Of a stretch of 64,000 nt of DNA, positions 30,204 to 35,064 are shown in pieces. The first letter of the stretch is position 1; each line of letters starts with the position of its first letter. Source of the DNA: Scilla litardierei (lineage: Eukaryota > Streptophyta > Magnoliopsida > Asparagales > Asparagaceae); NCBI GenBank assembly GCA_030789695.1, contig CM061132.1, forward strand, positions 31,458,418 to 31,522,417. The letters run 5' to 3'. The notes beneath the pieces were generated by a model. The model saw only the letters and a program-made list of their open reading frames with translations, ran no database searches and was not told the origin of the DNA. Both the position numbers and the translations under genes were made by a program.

Positions 30204-30245
<42 letters not shown>

Positions 30246-31196
30246 GGGGATCCCTTTTGTTTGCCATGCGGTTTAAGATCATGGTAGGCAGCAGCACGAC
30301 CAAAAATATCTTATAGAGCAGGAAAGAATCTTGAAGTTGGGAGACTTTGGCATAAGCCAAAAATTCAATTGGTTGTATTGTTTTTTTATTTGAGCCGTTT
30401 CTTTAATACAACTGAGTGATGTTGCAGGATGCAGATAAAAAAGGATTGTCTACAATTGCTGAAGAGGTGAAACTTTTGGCCCAGAAGGCCAAGGACAACA
30501 GTTTGAAACCTGAAGATTACGAGGTCGGAACTAACATTTTCAGATGGCATCAATCTTTGGTGGTCAAGGTTTTTCAATAAATTTTTTTATAATTGATGGG
30601 GTTGTATTTGCAGGGAGGCACGTTCACTGTATCAAATTTGGGAGGGCCTTTTGGAGTCGAACAATTCTGTGCCATAATAAATCCTCCTCAATCCGGCATT
30701 CTTGCTGTGGGATCTGGTATTTGCTTTTATCAGTGAAATTTTGCATCCATTTTTATGCTTTCTTTCATCTTCGCACACAATCCACGCAACCTATCCTCCC
30801 AACTCCATGCAATTGTATGCATGAAGTGTATGTAGCTATTCTGAACAATGACTGCATTTACTGTTACGCTTATAAGAGGTGTTATAACCGATGAGATGTA
30901 TTTTTGGTTGTTGGAGCAGCTGCGAGGAGGGTTATTCCTGGAGCTGGCTCCGGTCAATATGAATTCGGTTCTTTCATGTCGGTCACATTGAGCTGCGATC
31001 ACCGTGTCATTGATGGTAAATGTCACATGCTTTGTAATTATAGCCGCATGCTTTTCTTTCCAAGATAATAGCTACTATTATCTTATCATGCATCGATCTG
31101 ACATTCAAATTCACGGCAATTTTAGGTGCCATCGGTGCAGAGTGGTTGAAGGCATTCAAGGGCTACATTGAGAACCCGACATCCATGCTACTATGA
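297..31196 (+). CDS. Dihydrolipoamide acetyltransferase (E2) of mitochondrial pyruvate dehydrogenase, 5'-partial, 17 exons
   Basis: E2 transfers the acetyl group from E1 through a swinging lipoyl arm to CoA, and forms the core of the mitochondrial pyruvate dehydrogenase complex. Exons read from the sequence: 297-421, 501-598, 680-720, 1257-1312, 1398-1472, 1570-1662, 8332-8571, 8733-8805, 21749-21837, 21947-22032, 22139-22214, 29627-29694, 29779-29845, 30428-30523, 30614-30716, 30920-31015, 31126-31196 (stop TGA 31194-31196). All introns are GT/AG and all phases join, giving about 517 residues. Order: Ser-rich presequence-like region, one lipoyl domain (lipoyl Lys in ETDKATVE), a Pro/Glu/Lys-rich linker, an E1/E3-binding domain ([14 protein letters not shown]), and the catalytic domain ending in HRVIDG. 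The protein closely resembles Arabidopsis mitochondrial PDC E2 from my knowledge of that family. The first exon(s) with the start codon lie upstream of base 1. No frameshift or stop was found. It is unusual for its transposon-filled introns. Confidence 0.95.
1257..1662 (+). other. E2 lipoyl domain exons
   Basis: Three exons (1257-1312, 1398-1472, 1570-1662) plus the first codons of exon 8332-8571 encode the lipoyl domain. The conserved start [18 protein letters not shown] and the lipoylation site ETDKATVE are visible; the Lys codon is 1573-1575, the second codon of its exon. The Thr/Asp junction of the motif is split by the 1473-1569 intron. Only one lipoyl domain is seen in the window; a second one upstream cannot be excluded. 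Confidence 0.93.
2052..3443 (-). repeat. 3' LTR of the copia-type element
   Basis: The repeat is homologous to 4796-6291 and shares the end with 'gtgcaaagaataat', the AGAGTAGAGACAATGCAAA block and repeated TTAGTCGACTAAT motifs. On the minus strand it starts near 3443 after a purine-rich run (AAAAAGGATTAAAA) and ends at 2052. Its end is slightly eroded (CCAATA instead of CCAACA). Confidence 0.78.
4190..4465 (-). pseudogene. Copia gag remnant
   Basis: The minus strand encodes an acidic stretch ending in [12 protein letters not shown], followed by [11 protein letters not shown] and a Lys/Tyr-rich helix. This is the recurring gag C-terminal pattern of plant copia polyproteins. Other internal sequence (3444-4190) is too decayed to read. 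No protease, integrase or reverse transcriptase is present. Confidence 0.65.
4796..6291 (-). repeat. 5' LTR of the copia-type element
   Basis: 1496 bp with terminal TGTTGG and CCAACA. It is flanked on its 3' side (left in plus coordinates) by the primer-binding site complementary to tRNA-Met. It contains a dense set of TAGTCGACTA-like palindromes between about 5580 and 5960. Confidence 0.8.
6292..8331. other. Intron sequence without recognised features
   Basis: AT-rich intron sequence between the copia-type element and the exon at 8332. Only short chance reading frames are present. A pyrimidine-rich stretch runs from about 6585 to 6740. No repeat boundary or RNA gene was recognised. Confidence 0.6.
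8332..8805 (+). other. E2 linker and peripheral subunit-binding domain exons
   Basis: Exon 8332-8571 (80 codons) ends the lipoyl domain, encodes a Pro/Ala/Lys-rich flexible linker and begins the peripheral subunit-binding domain ([14 protein letters not shown]). Exon 8733-8805 completes it ([20 protein letters not shown]). This domain holds the E1 and E3 enzymes in the complex. A 12.9-kb intron separates it from the next exon at 21749. Confidence 0.93.
8875..10989. mobile_element. MULE-like non-autonomous element in the 12.9-kb E2 intron
   Basis: The ends are inverted repeats: GGTTAAATTTATG at 8875 and its complement ending at 10989, with further matches about 60 bp inside (AAAGTTAACTA.CTAATACTTTT). 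The flanks TGATTTCAT (8866-8874) and TGATTTATT (10990-10998) are an imperfect 9-bp duplication (7 of 9 match), the length typical of Mutator-like elements. The interior is T-rich to about 9850, then has a less AT-rich block (10080-10760) with no recognisable gene. The latter could be captured host sequence. Confidence 0.6.
9060..9860. repeat. T-rich degenerate repeat tract
   Basis: About 800 bp of T-rich sequence with recurring phrases such as CACAATTTTT, TTTTTATGTTATAAT and CTTTTAACTT. It is low complexity and carries no credible gene. Confidence 0.6.
10990..12854. other. Intron sequence without recognised features
   Basis: Ordinary AT-rich intron DNA. A short GC-richer island (about 11840-12160) has overlapping open frames on both strands (113 and 68 codons) with no known domain, so I do not call it a gene. 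Confidence 0.55.
12855..13184 (+). repeat. Truncated 5' LTR
   Basis: It matches 20410-20726, including TTATAAATAAAG, GAGATTAGAGAGGGGGGATTAT and the terminal ATCA. Bases expected upstream (TGTTAGGATTAGGG...) are absent, so the LTR is shortened at its 5' side. Confidence 0.72.
13187..13200 (+). promoter_or_regulatory. Primer-binding site (tRNA-iMet type)
   Basis: TTGGTATCAGAGTA lies 2-3 bases after the LTR end. TGGTATCAGAGC is the usual complement of the plant initiator-Met tRNA 3' end; only the final base differs. Confidence 0.7.
13540..13710. repeat. GC-rich CCTGC/GGCCC minisatellite-like tract of the retroelement
   Basis: A run of CCTGCAGGCC, CCCGCTGGGC and GGGCCTGCC-like units in otherwise AT-rich DNA. 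Similar tracts sit at 26190-26345 and, as in-frame Gly-Pro-Ala coding repeats, at 48800-49180 in related elements. Overlapping open frames on both strands follow from GC content and are not separate genes. Confidence 0.6.
14218..14294 (+). other. Leader hairpin 1
   Basis: The outer stem is AAATATTGAA (14218-14227) with TTCAATATTT (14285-14294). The inner stem is GTTACTCTAGA (14229-14239) with TCTAGAGTAAC (14271-14281), and a third helix is TCGGAAA/TTTCCGA. A second copy with compensatory changes lies 256 bp downstream. Confidence 0.7.
14474..14548 (+). other. Leader hairpin 2 (covarying copy of hairpin 1)
   Basis: The outer stem AATATTGAA/TTCAATATT encloses GTTGTTCTAGA (14484-14494) paired with TCTAGAACAAC (14526-14536). 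Against hairpin 1, two stem pairs change on both sides (A-T to G-C, C-G to T-A), keeping pairing. Confidence 0.7.
14652..15599 (+). CDS. Copia gag (UBN2-type) with CCHC zinc knuckle
   Basis: An open frame of 315 codons; the likely start is the second Met at 14673 ([20 protein letters not shown]), typical of this gag family. Residues up to about 220 form the UBN2/gag helical domain ([29 protein letters not shown]). A Lys/His-rich basic stretch and a [14 protein letters not shown] zinc knuckle (CX2CX4HX4C) follow. It packages element RNA. The last 25 or so codons after the knuckle leave the family pattern because the frame shifts before protease, so the gag-pol polyprotein is broken here. Confidence 0.85.
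   Translation: MQHFKSKMSSASKNIVAELNKGEKLNGDNYKLWSIKIQYVLEEQEVLETLKNVMIEPELGTTAQHRRDKEAFDAWSRKNKIARITLLSSMADDIMRIFREHDLAMDIWSKLEEKFGGTSVSKLRSLTIRFDSYKKCPDHSMGKHLRHMANLISELKDAGHVLTDEQQIQAVIRSLPNGWDQMKMHLTHNESIKTFSDVSKHLELEEERLAAAKPSAEVHMVASSSHGGKKRKDRSKFTNERNKQPESTKKPKHKGGHKKWHKKKDLKRIKCFKCNKLGHYARSCTSGSDEVTCNTSYICVSSSIFLVESNPFWDN
15594..18405 (+). pseudogene. Copia pol remnant (protease, integrase, RT, truncated RNase H)
   Basis: The fragments lie in different frames: protease [11 protein letters not shown] near 15595, the integrase zinc region (WHTRLGH ... CEHCLVRK) and the first catalytic Asp of the core ([15 protein letters not shown]) at 15990-16290, further integrase at 16509-16793, reverse transcriptase from 17144 ([24 protein letters not shown]) with YVDDMLIA near 17795-17820. 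The RNase H region is largely deleted: YLKGTADL near 18250 is followed directly by the C-terminal tail ending at 18405. Multiple frameshifts and stops make it non-functional. Confidence 0.85.
18406..19436 (+). other. Non-coding region between copia pol remnant and 3' LTR
   Basis: About 1 kb between the end of the pol remnant and the 3' LTR without recognisable coding sequence. Inverted phrases such as ATCAGACGGATG recur near 18596-18650. The end is a purine-rich tract adjoining the LTR (GTGAGTGGGAGA, 19425-19436). Confidence 0.5.
19437..20020 (+). repeat. 3' LTR of the nested copia element (right end approximate)
   Basis: It begins TGTTGGATATGG directly after the polypurine tract. A plausible promoter box TATAAATAA lies near 19742. 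No second copy is in the window, so the end is estimated. Confidence 0.6.
20265..20726 (+). repeat. 3' LTR of the host gypsy-like element
   Basis: 462 bp, TGTTAGGATTAGGG ... GCATCA, preceded by the purine tract TTTTCGGGGACGGAG. It shares family identity with LTRs at 24979-25834 and 26543-27006. A TATAAATAAAG box lies near 20419. Confidence 0.78.
20727..21748. other. Intron sequence without recognised features
   Basis: Ordinary AT-rich intron sequence leading to the exon at 21749. A short open frame at 20944-21156 has no known domain and AT-rich composition. Confidence 0.6.
22605..22628. repeat. (CA)n microsatellite
   Basis: An uninterrupted CA dinucleotide run of about 11 units inside the 7.4-kb E2 intron. 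Confidence 0.85.
23380..24312. mobile_element. MULE-like inverted-repeat complex
   Basis: Two overlapping pairs of inverted repeats are visible. One pairs about 23385-23480 with about 24000-24107 (ACTACTTTGAACTTTGTAAA on both arms). The other pairs about 23537-23690 with about 24165-24312 (ACCTCGAACTTTTATA, AAAAATCATCAC). The right end TTTAACC is the same TIR motif as the element at 8875-10989. The arms interleave instead of nesting simply, suggesting one element inserted near the end of a relative. There is no coding capacity. Confidence 0.55.
24567..24712. repeat. 73-bp tandem duplication
   Basis: Two copies (24567-24639 and 24640-24712) of a block starting ACATAATTCATGACTATATT and ending GAAATGGTAT, differing at only a couple of bases. 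It is a recent slip or unequal exchange within an intron. Confidence 0.85.
24979..25834 (-). repeat. 3' LTR split by an inverted LTR copy
   Basis: The minus-strand LTR start occupies about 25812-25834. About 25400-25805 is the same LTR in plus orientation. 24979 to about 25400 is the remaining LTR in minus orientation. The two long arms form an imperfect palindrome centred near 25400. Confidence 0.72.
25835..26349 (-). pseudogene. Residual internal open frame with GC-rich repeat region
   Basis: A minus-strand frame runs through CCCTGCAGGC-type repeats (26190-26345) and then a region homologous to 20030-20264 of the larger element, ending in the [15 protein letters not shown] motif before the purine tract. 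The related gypsy element at 47887 shows similar repeats joined to gag, so this is probably a fused remnant of gag N-terminal and pol C-terminal sequence. No catalytic domain is present. Confidence 0.45.
26543..27006 (-). repeat. 5' LTR of the non-autonomous element
   Basis: 464 bp, beginning on the minus strand with TGATAGGATTAGGG at 27006 and ending ATATCA at 26543, next to the tRNA-Met-type primer site. Confidence 0.82.
27012..29626. other. Intron sequence without recognised genes
   Basis: AT-rich intron DNA. A short imperfect duplication (ACCATTAATCA.AGTAGAACCCCCC) occurs at about 27570-27624. Short open frames between 28391 and 29053 have no known domain. Confidence 0.6.
29627..31196 (+). 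other. E2 catalytic-domain exons with HxxxDG active site
   Basis: Six exons encode the C-terminal half of the acyltransferase domain ([40 protein letters not shown]). The catalytic His codon is 31000-31002 and the active-site Asp is 31012-31014. The Gly codon of HRVIDG is split across the last intron (31015 / 31126-31127). The upstream part of the domain lies in exons 21749-22214. Confidence 0.95.
30107..30243. repeat. Homopolymer and (GTT)n tract: T-rich, T24, G30
   Basis: T/G-rich sequence leads to a (GTT)n run (about 30159-30190), then 24 T (30190-30213) and 30 G (30214-30243). It lies in the intron between exons 29779-29845 and 30428-30523. Open frames through it are artefacts of the repeats. 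Confidence 0.9.
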
Positions 31197-31440
31197 ACAG
31201 CCCCGAATCAAGCATTTTTGTAGGAATAATCGAATAAGCATCCGAGGCTTTTTGATTCTTTTTGTTGGTGTATAATTTGACATGGCCATGATGAGGATGT
31301 TCAGAACCAAGAGTTGGGATACAAAATCATGGTTTTTATCAGTCATGCAAAGAGTTCCCTGGTTGTTAATAAAAAAAACTGTACAGTTGCCTTTCTGAAA
31401 GGTTGAGCTTGTGCTACAAAGTTCATGTAATTTCACACCG
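31197..31440 (+). other. Probable 3' UTR of the E2 gene
   Basis: Non-coding sequence follows the stop codon. An AATAAA-like hexamer occurs within GTTAATAAAAAAAAC near 31366-31380, a plausible poly(A) signal. The end of the transcript cannot be fixed without cDNA. Confidence 0.45.
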
Positions 31441-32322
31441 AATGCTTCTTTCATTATTTTGTGATTTCAGTTGACACTTGAAACCTTTGTTATCTGCCTG
31501 TAGGGTATTCTTCAAGCTCACAATAGCTATTTGATTATGGTGATGATAACTGCTTCTAAAAGTAAGATATGTAGGGTTGTAACAGAAGGGTGAATCACAA
31601 TCAACCTTTATTAAACTAAACTGATTTTGGATTTCGCACTTGATGTTACGTCCAGTCTTCAAACTCCGTTGGGAAGAAATCCATTAACTCAACTCTCAAA
31701 TGAGAGAGAGTTATAATCACCTCTTCAACAAGAGTATTTTACAACACCACCTCTTCAACAAGAGGATTTCCAATCAAACACCTTAAACACTTGAGGATTT
31801 TTTGCAAACTCACCATCTCAACAACCTGAGGAATTTACAAAACTTTCTTTGAAAATGAAGTACGCCATTCCTATAGCCATTGAGTTGAAGCTTGTGTGTA
31901 TAGTGTGATAAATGAATTTCTTTGATCTCAATGTATACAAGGATCAAAGCCTTGGGAGATCAAAGAAATGTGGCCAAGAGAATTTTGAGAGCTTTTGGAA
32001 AACAATCGGACAAGCGAGGGGTTTTAGCTTTGAAAGACTTTTGAGCACAAGAGAGCTTGAAAACTTGTTTCTAAAATGATTTTCTTGATAAAACTTGATG
32101 CAACCAAGAGACAAGTTGCATCCTCAAGTAAATGATTTTCTTTAGCTTTTGTTATGCAAAAGAATTCAAGAGACAAGTTGAAGATAAAGTTATGAAGATA
32201 AAGAAGCTCAACCAAGATTAATTTTGGCCGGGATGCCAACCCCGTCATTTGTATCGAATCAAATGGCAAACTTGTAGTATTTTGTGCAAAAAGTGTAATT
32301 TGATTCGTAGCAGGAAAATTCT
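31441..32322. other. Intergenic sequence, possibly an old LTR fragment
   Basis: Recurring phrases (CACCTCTTCAACAAGAG twice near 31720 and 31745; ACTTGAGGATT, AACCTGAGGAATT) suggest degenerate retrotransposon LTR sequence. No boundaries or partner copy were seen in the window. Confidence 0.35.
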
Positions 32323-32826
32323 TATCACACAGACCTAATTGCTTTACACATAGACAACTTTACTCAAACACCCAATAATATTTAAAATTTAGTTTTACTT
32401 TCTAGACACGTCCATATCACTAAATTACAACTATTCTCTTCATAATCCTCCCCCTCTCGACATCGCCGCCTAAGCCTCTGCTGCTGCGGTTGTCGGTGTC
32501 TCCCCTTAACCCCCGTTGCCTCGACATCCACCGGCCACTCTTCCGTCTCCTCTTTCGTCTCTGCCACGGTCTCGACCATCACCTTGATAGAGGTAGATGC
32601 AGCGGTAGCGACATCGGCAAATGTGGAGAAGGAAAGTAGAGGAGGGAGATGGGACGAGGAAGAGGAGATGTCGACAGAGGTGGCTGTAGCGGAGGCTGAG
32701 GGGAGATGACATAGATGATGGTGGTGGTAGTTGAAAAGAAGAAGAGAAATAGGAGAAGTGAGGAGGAAAGAGGGCGAAAATGTAAAAAAATTGAATGGCA
32801 ACTTGTAGATAAATGGTTGTGTGAAG
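32323..32826. mobile_element. MITE-like TIR element 1
   Basis: The left end TTATCACACAGACCTAATTGC resembles the TIR of the two elements downstream; the right end is near GGTTGTGTGAA. The interior is rich in CTC/GAG triplets, with open frames on both strands that I reject as genes. The ends are less exact than in the next two copies. Confidence 0.5.
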
Positions 32827-32866
32827 GTATGTTTATTAACTCCCCTAGCAGCACCCATGGGAGTTG

Positions 32867-33364
32867 CTATACACACAGACCTAATTGCTAAACACACATA
32901 TCATTTATTTACAAGTCTGCCATTCAAACTTTTCAAGGTTACTCTTCTCTTCATCTCATCTTCATCTTCATCTTCTTCTCTGCTGTCGTCTCGTCTATCT
33001 CAACCTCCCCCGTGTCGTCTCCATCAACATCCCCTTTCCTTCCTCTTCAACATCAACTCTCATCTTCCTTCCTCATCCTGTCTTCACTTCTGGTGGCGAC
33101 ATCAATAATAGAGGCGGAAGAGGAGAGTGGACGAGGAAGAAGAGAGAGAATGGAGGTCAGCAAAGGCAGGGGGTGCTGAGAGAGATGCTAATGGCTGGCA
33201 TCGACAGTGATAACTGGGAAGGAGGAGGAACATGAGAGGGGAGGAAGAGGAGAGAGGTAATATGTGGATATGGCTGTGTGTAAAGCAAAAAAAAATGAAA
33301 ATTAAGTATTATTGAGTGTGTGTAAGGTTGTCTATGTGTAAAGTAATCAGGTCTGTGTGTATAG
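32867..33364. mobile_element. MITE-like TIR element 2
   Basis: The termini are CTATACACACAGACC and its exact complement GGTCTGTGTGTATAG, with further near-matching bases inside (CTAATTGC / GTAATCA). 498 bp. The pyrimidine-rich interior contains no recognisable domain. A target duplication is not evident. Confidence 0.68.
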
Positions 33365-33378
33365 AATTTCGAAGGGAT

Positions 33379-33800
33379 CTATACACACAGACCTTTACAC
33401 GCACATCCAAAAAAATTTAAAAATTAGTTTTTTTTACTTTACACACAACCACGTATCCCAACATCACCCCTATCGTCCTCCCTACTTATCACGACGCCGC
33501 CGCTACCATGTCCTCGCAGCCCCACACCGCACCTTCGCACTGCCGACCTCTCCCTTTCATCATCCATTTCTATATTCATGCTCTTCCTCAACACTCTTCC
33601 TTCTCACCTCCCCTCTTCCGTAGCTGTCTGTGCCGATGCCGCCACTACCATCGTCGGTGGTTGTAAGGAAGCAGCGGTAGCAGAGAAGAAGAGAAAGAGG
33701 AGGGAGGAGGCCGAGAGGAGGGTTAAAAAGGAAAAATTTTGAAGGGCAAACCTATAAATTTTGAAGGGCAAACTTGTAAATAAATGGTCTGTGTGTTTAG
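33379..33800. mobile_element. MITE-like TIR element 3
   Basis: It begins CTATACACACAGACC at 33379 and ends GGTCTGTGTGTTTAG at 33800. The interior is similar in style to element 2 (TTACACACAACC, TCTTCCTCAACAC). It lies 98 bp before the large MULE, in what was the upstream region of the ferredoxin-like gene. Confidence 0.62.
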
Positions 33801-33887
33801 CAATAGGTATGTGCATGCAGCAAAACTCAGGTCTCAATTATTACAAAAGTACCATCCTTCCCACATCGAGAGGAAAAAGAACCGACG

Positions 33888-33897
33888 CCATCTCTTC
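33888..33897. repeat. MULE target site duplication (left)
   Basis: CCATCTCTTC, identical to 44520-44529; a 9-11-bp duplication is typical of Mutator-like transposition. Confidence 0.88.
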
Positions 33898-34320
33898 GAG
33901 AAAATTGGCTAAATGCCACCGGTCAAAGTTGGGTTTTAATTTTTACCACCATGTTTAAAAACTTTGCTAGAATAACACCCTAACGAAAATAGTGACGAAA
34001 ATACCCCTAGTCAAAATAATATAAAACCCCTTGAAAAACGAAGCGGTCGGTGGTCTTTCTCCTCCATTTTGCCGCTTAAATCGTCCACCTTTCCTGCGAA
34101 ACCCATAAATCCTCCCATCGTCGTCCTCGCCGACCATCCCTCCACCTCTTTTCCCGGCTTCAACCGCATATGTCGTAGCTGCAATGATCCGAACCACCTA
34201 ATGCACAAACCATTCGCCGCTTCTCCAACTCATTCGGTATAGCCCTCGCAAGCAGAACTCACAGCACCTCCGTACCAAGCCTACAGCTCCTCTTTGATTA
34301 TCGAACGAGGTAAGTGATTA
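33898..34320 (+). repeat. Left TIR of the MULE
   Basis: It is homologous to the complement of about 44120-44519: shared blocks CACCGGTCAA, AAAACTTTGCTA.AATAACACC, AATAGTGACG.AAATACCCCT, CCGACCATCCCTCC, and the leader splice donor. It probably contains the transposase promoter and first leader exon (donor at 34310/34311). Confidence 0.82.
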
Positions 34321-34384
34321 GCGATTTTTTCGGAATTTTTTTTAATTTTGGGTATCAATTTAAGGCTTCATCCTACTCAAATTC

Positions 34385-34995
34385 TTCGTAAATGTAAAGG
34401 ATATTGATGCTCATAACACTAAACAAGCATAATTGGACATGAGCATCAATATACGTTAAAATAAGTTGGAATACTCTAGTAAACGCTGGTTTACGCGACA
34501 TTTAGAAGCGCAAAGCAGCGCATGTCAGCGCAAATTGGCGTATATAAGTGCATATCAGTTAATTTGAGGGGATAATAGTACGTACATATCTAGGAAGCAT
34601 TATAATGCGATGAGGGTCATGTTTTTGTATTTGTTTTGTAAAATACGATGTTATAAGATGTTAAAGGCTGACTTAGTGGGTAAATAATATCACTGATTGG
34701 TGTTATACGCTGACTTGGAGTTGTGCATACCACTATACTAGCATAATTGGAAATGAGCATCAATATACGGAAAAATACGTTGCAATACGCTAGTAAACAC
34801 TGGTTTACGTGACATTTAGAAGCGCAAAGCAGCGCTTGTCAGCGCAAATTGGCGTATATCAGCGTAAAGCAGTGCATATCAGTTAATTGGAGTGAATAAT
34901 ATTACGTACATATCTAGGAAGCACTTTTATGCGAAGAGCAGAATTTTTTTGTATTTTTCTTTGTAAAATACGATGTTATACGCTATTACTAATGC
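34385..34995. repeat. Left subterminal repeats (two copies) in the transposase leader intron
   Basis: Two related blocks (about 34385-34650 and 34730-34995) share GAGCATCAATATACG, TGGTTTACG.GACATTTAGA, AGCGCAAAGCAGCGC and CGTACATATCTAGGAAGCA. They contain 10-bp-spaced AGCGCA/GCGTAT units. Similar blocks recur in inverted orientation at 43130-43975. Confidence 0.82.
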
Positions 34996-35064
34996 CACCA
35001 CTACATTTTTAGGGTTTCAACAAGAATCAACCATATTCTGAGGCCAAAATCCAACTTCGAGCAA

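Noticed and set aside
30030..30360. Open frames on both strands through 30030-30360
   Set aside because: They are built from T, GTT and G homopolymer runs (poly-Phe, Cys, Gly, Gln, Lys) and are not genes.
32382..32897. 171-codon minus-strand frame and overlapping frames
   Set aside because: It lies within a small TIR element with CTC/GAG triplet bias; open on several frames and without any domain.
34500..34560. Possible CRISPR-like or tRNA-like repeats in the MULE arrays
   Set aside because: Units are 10-bp phased tandem motifs without spacers of CRISPR type, in a plant nuclear genome; no tRNA cloverleaf.
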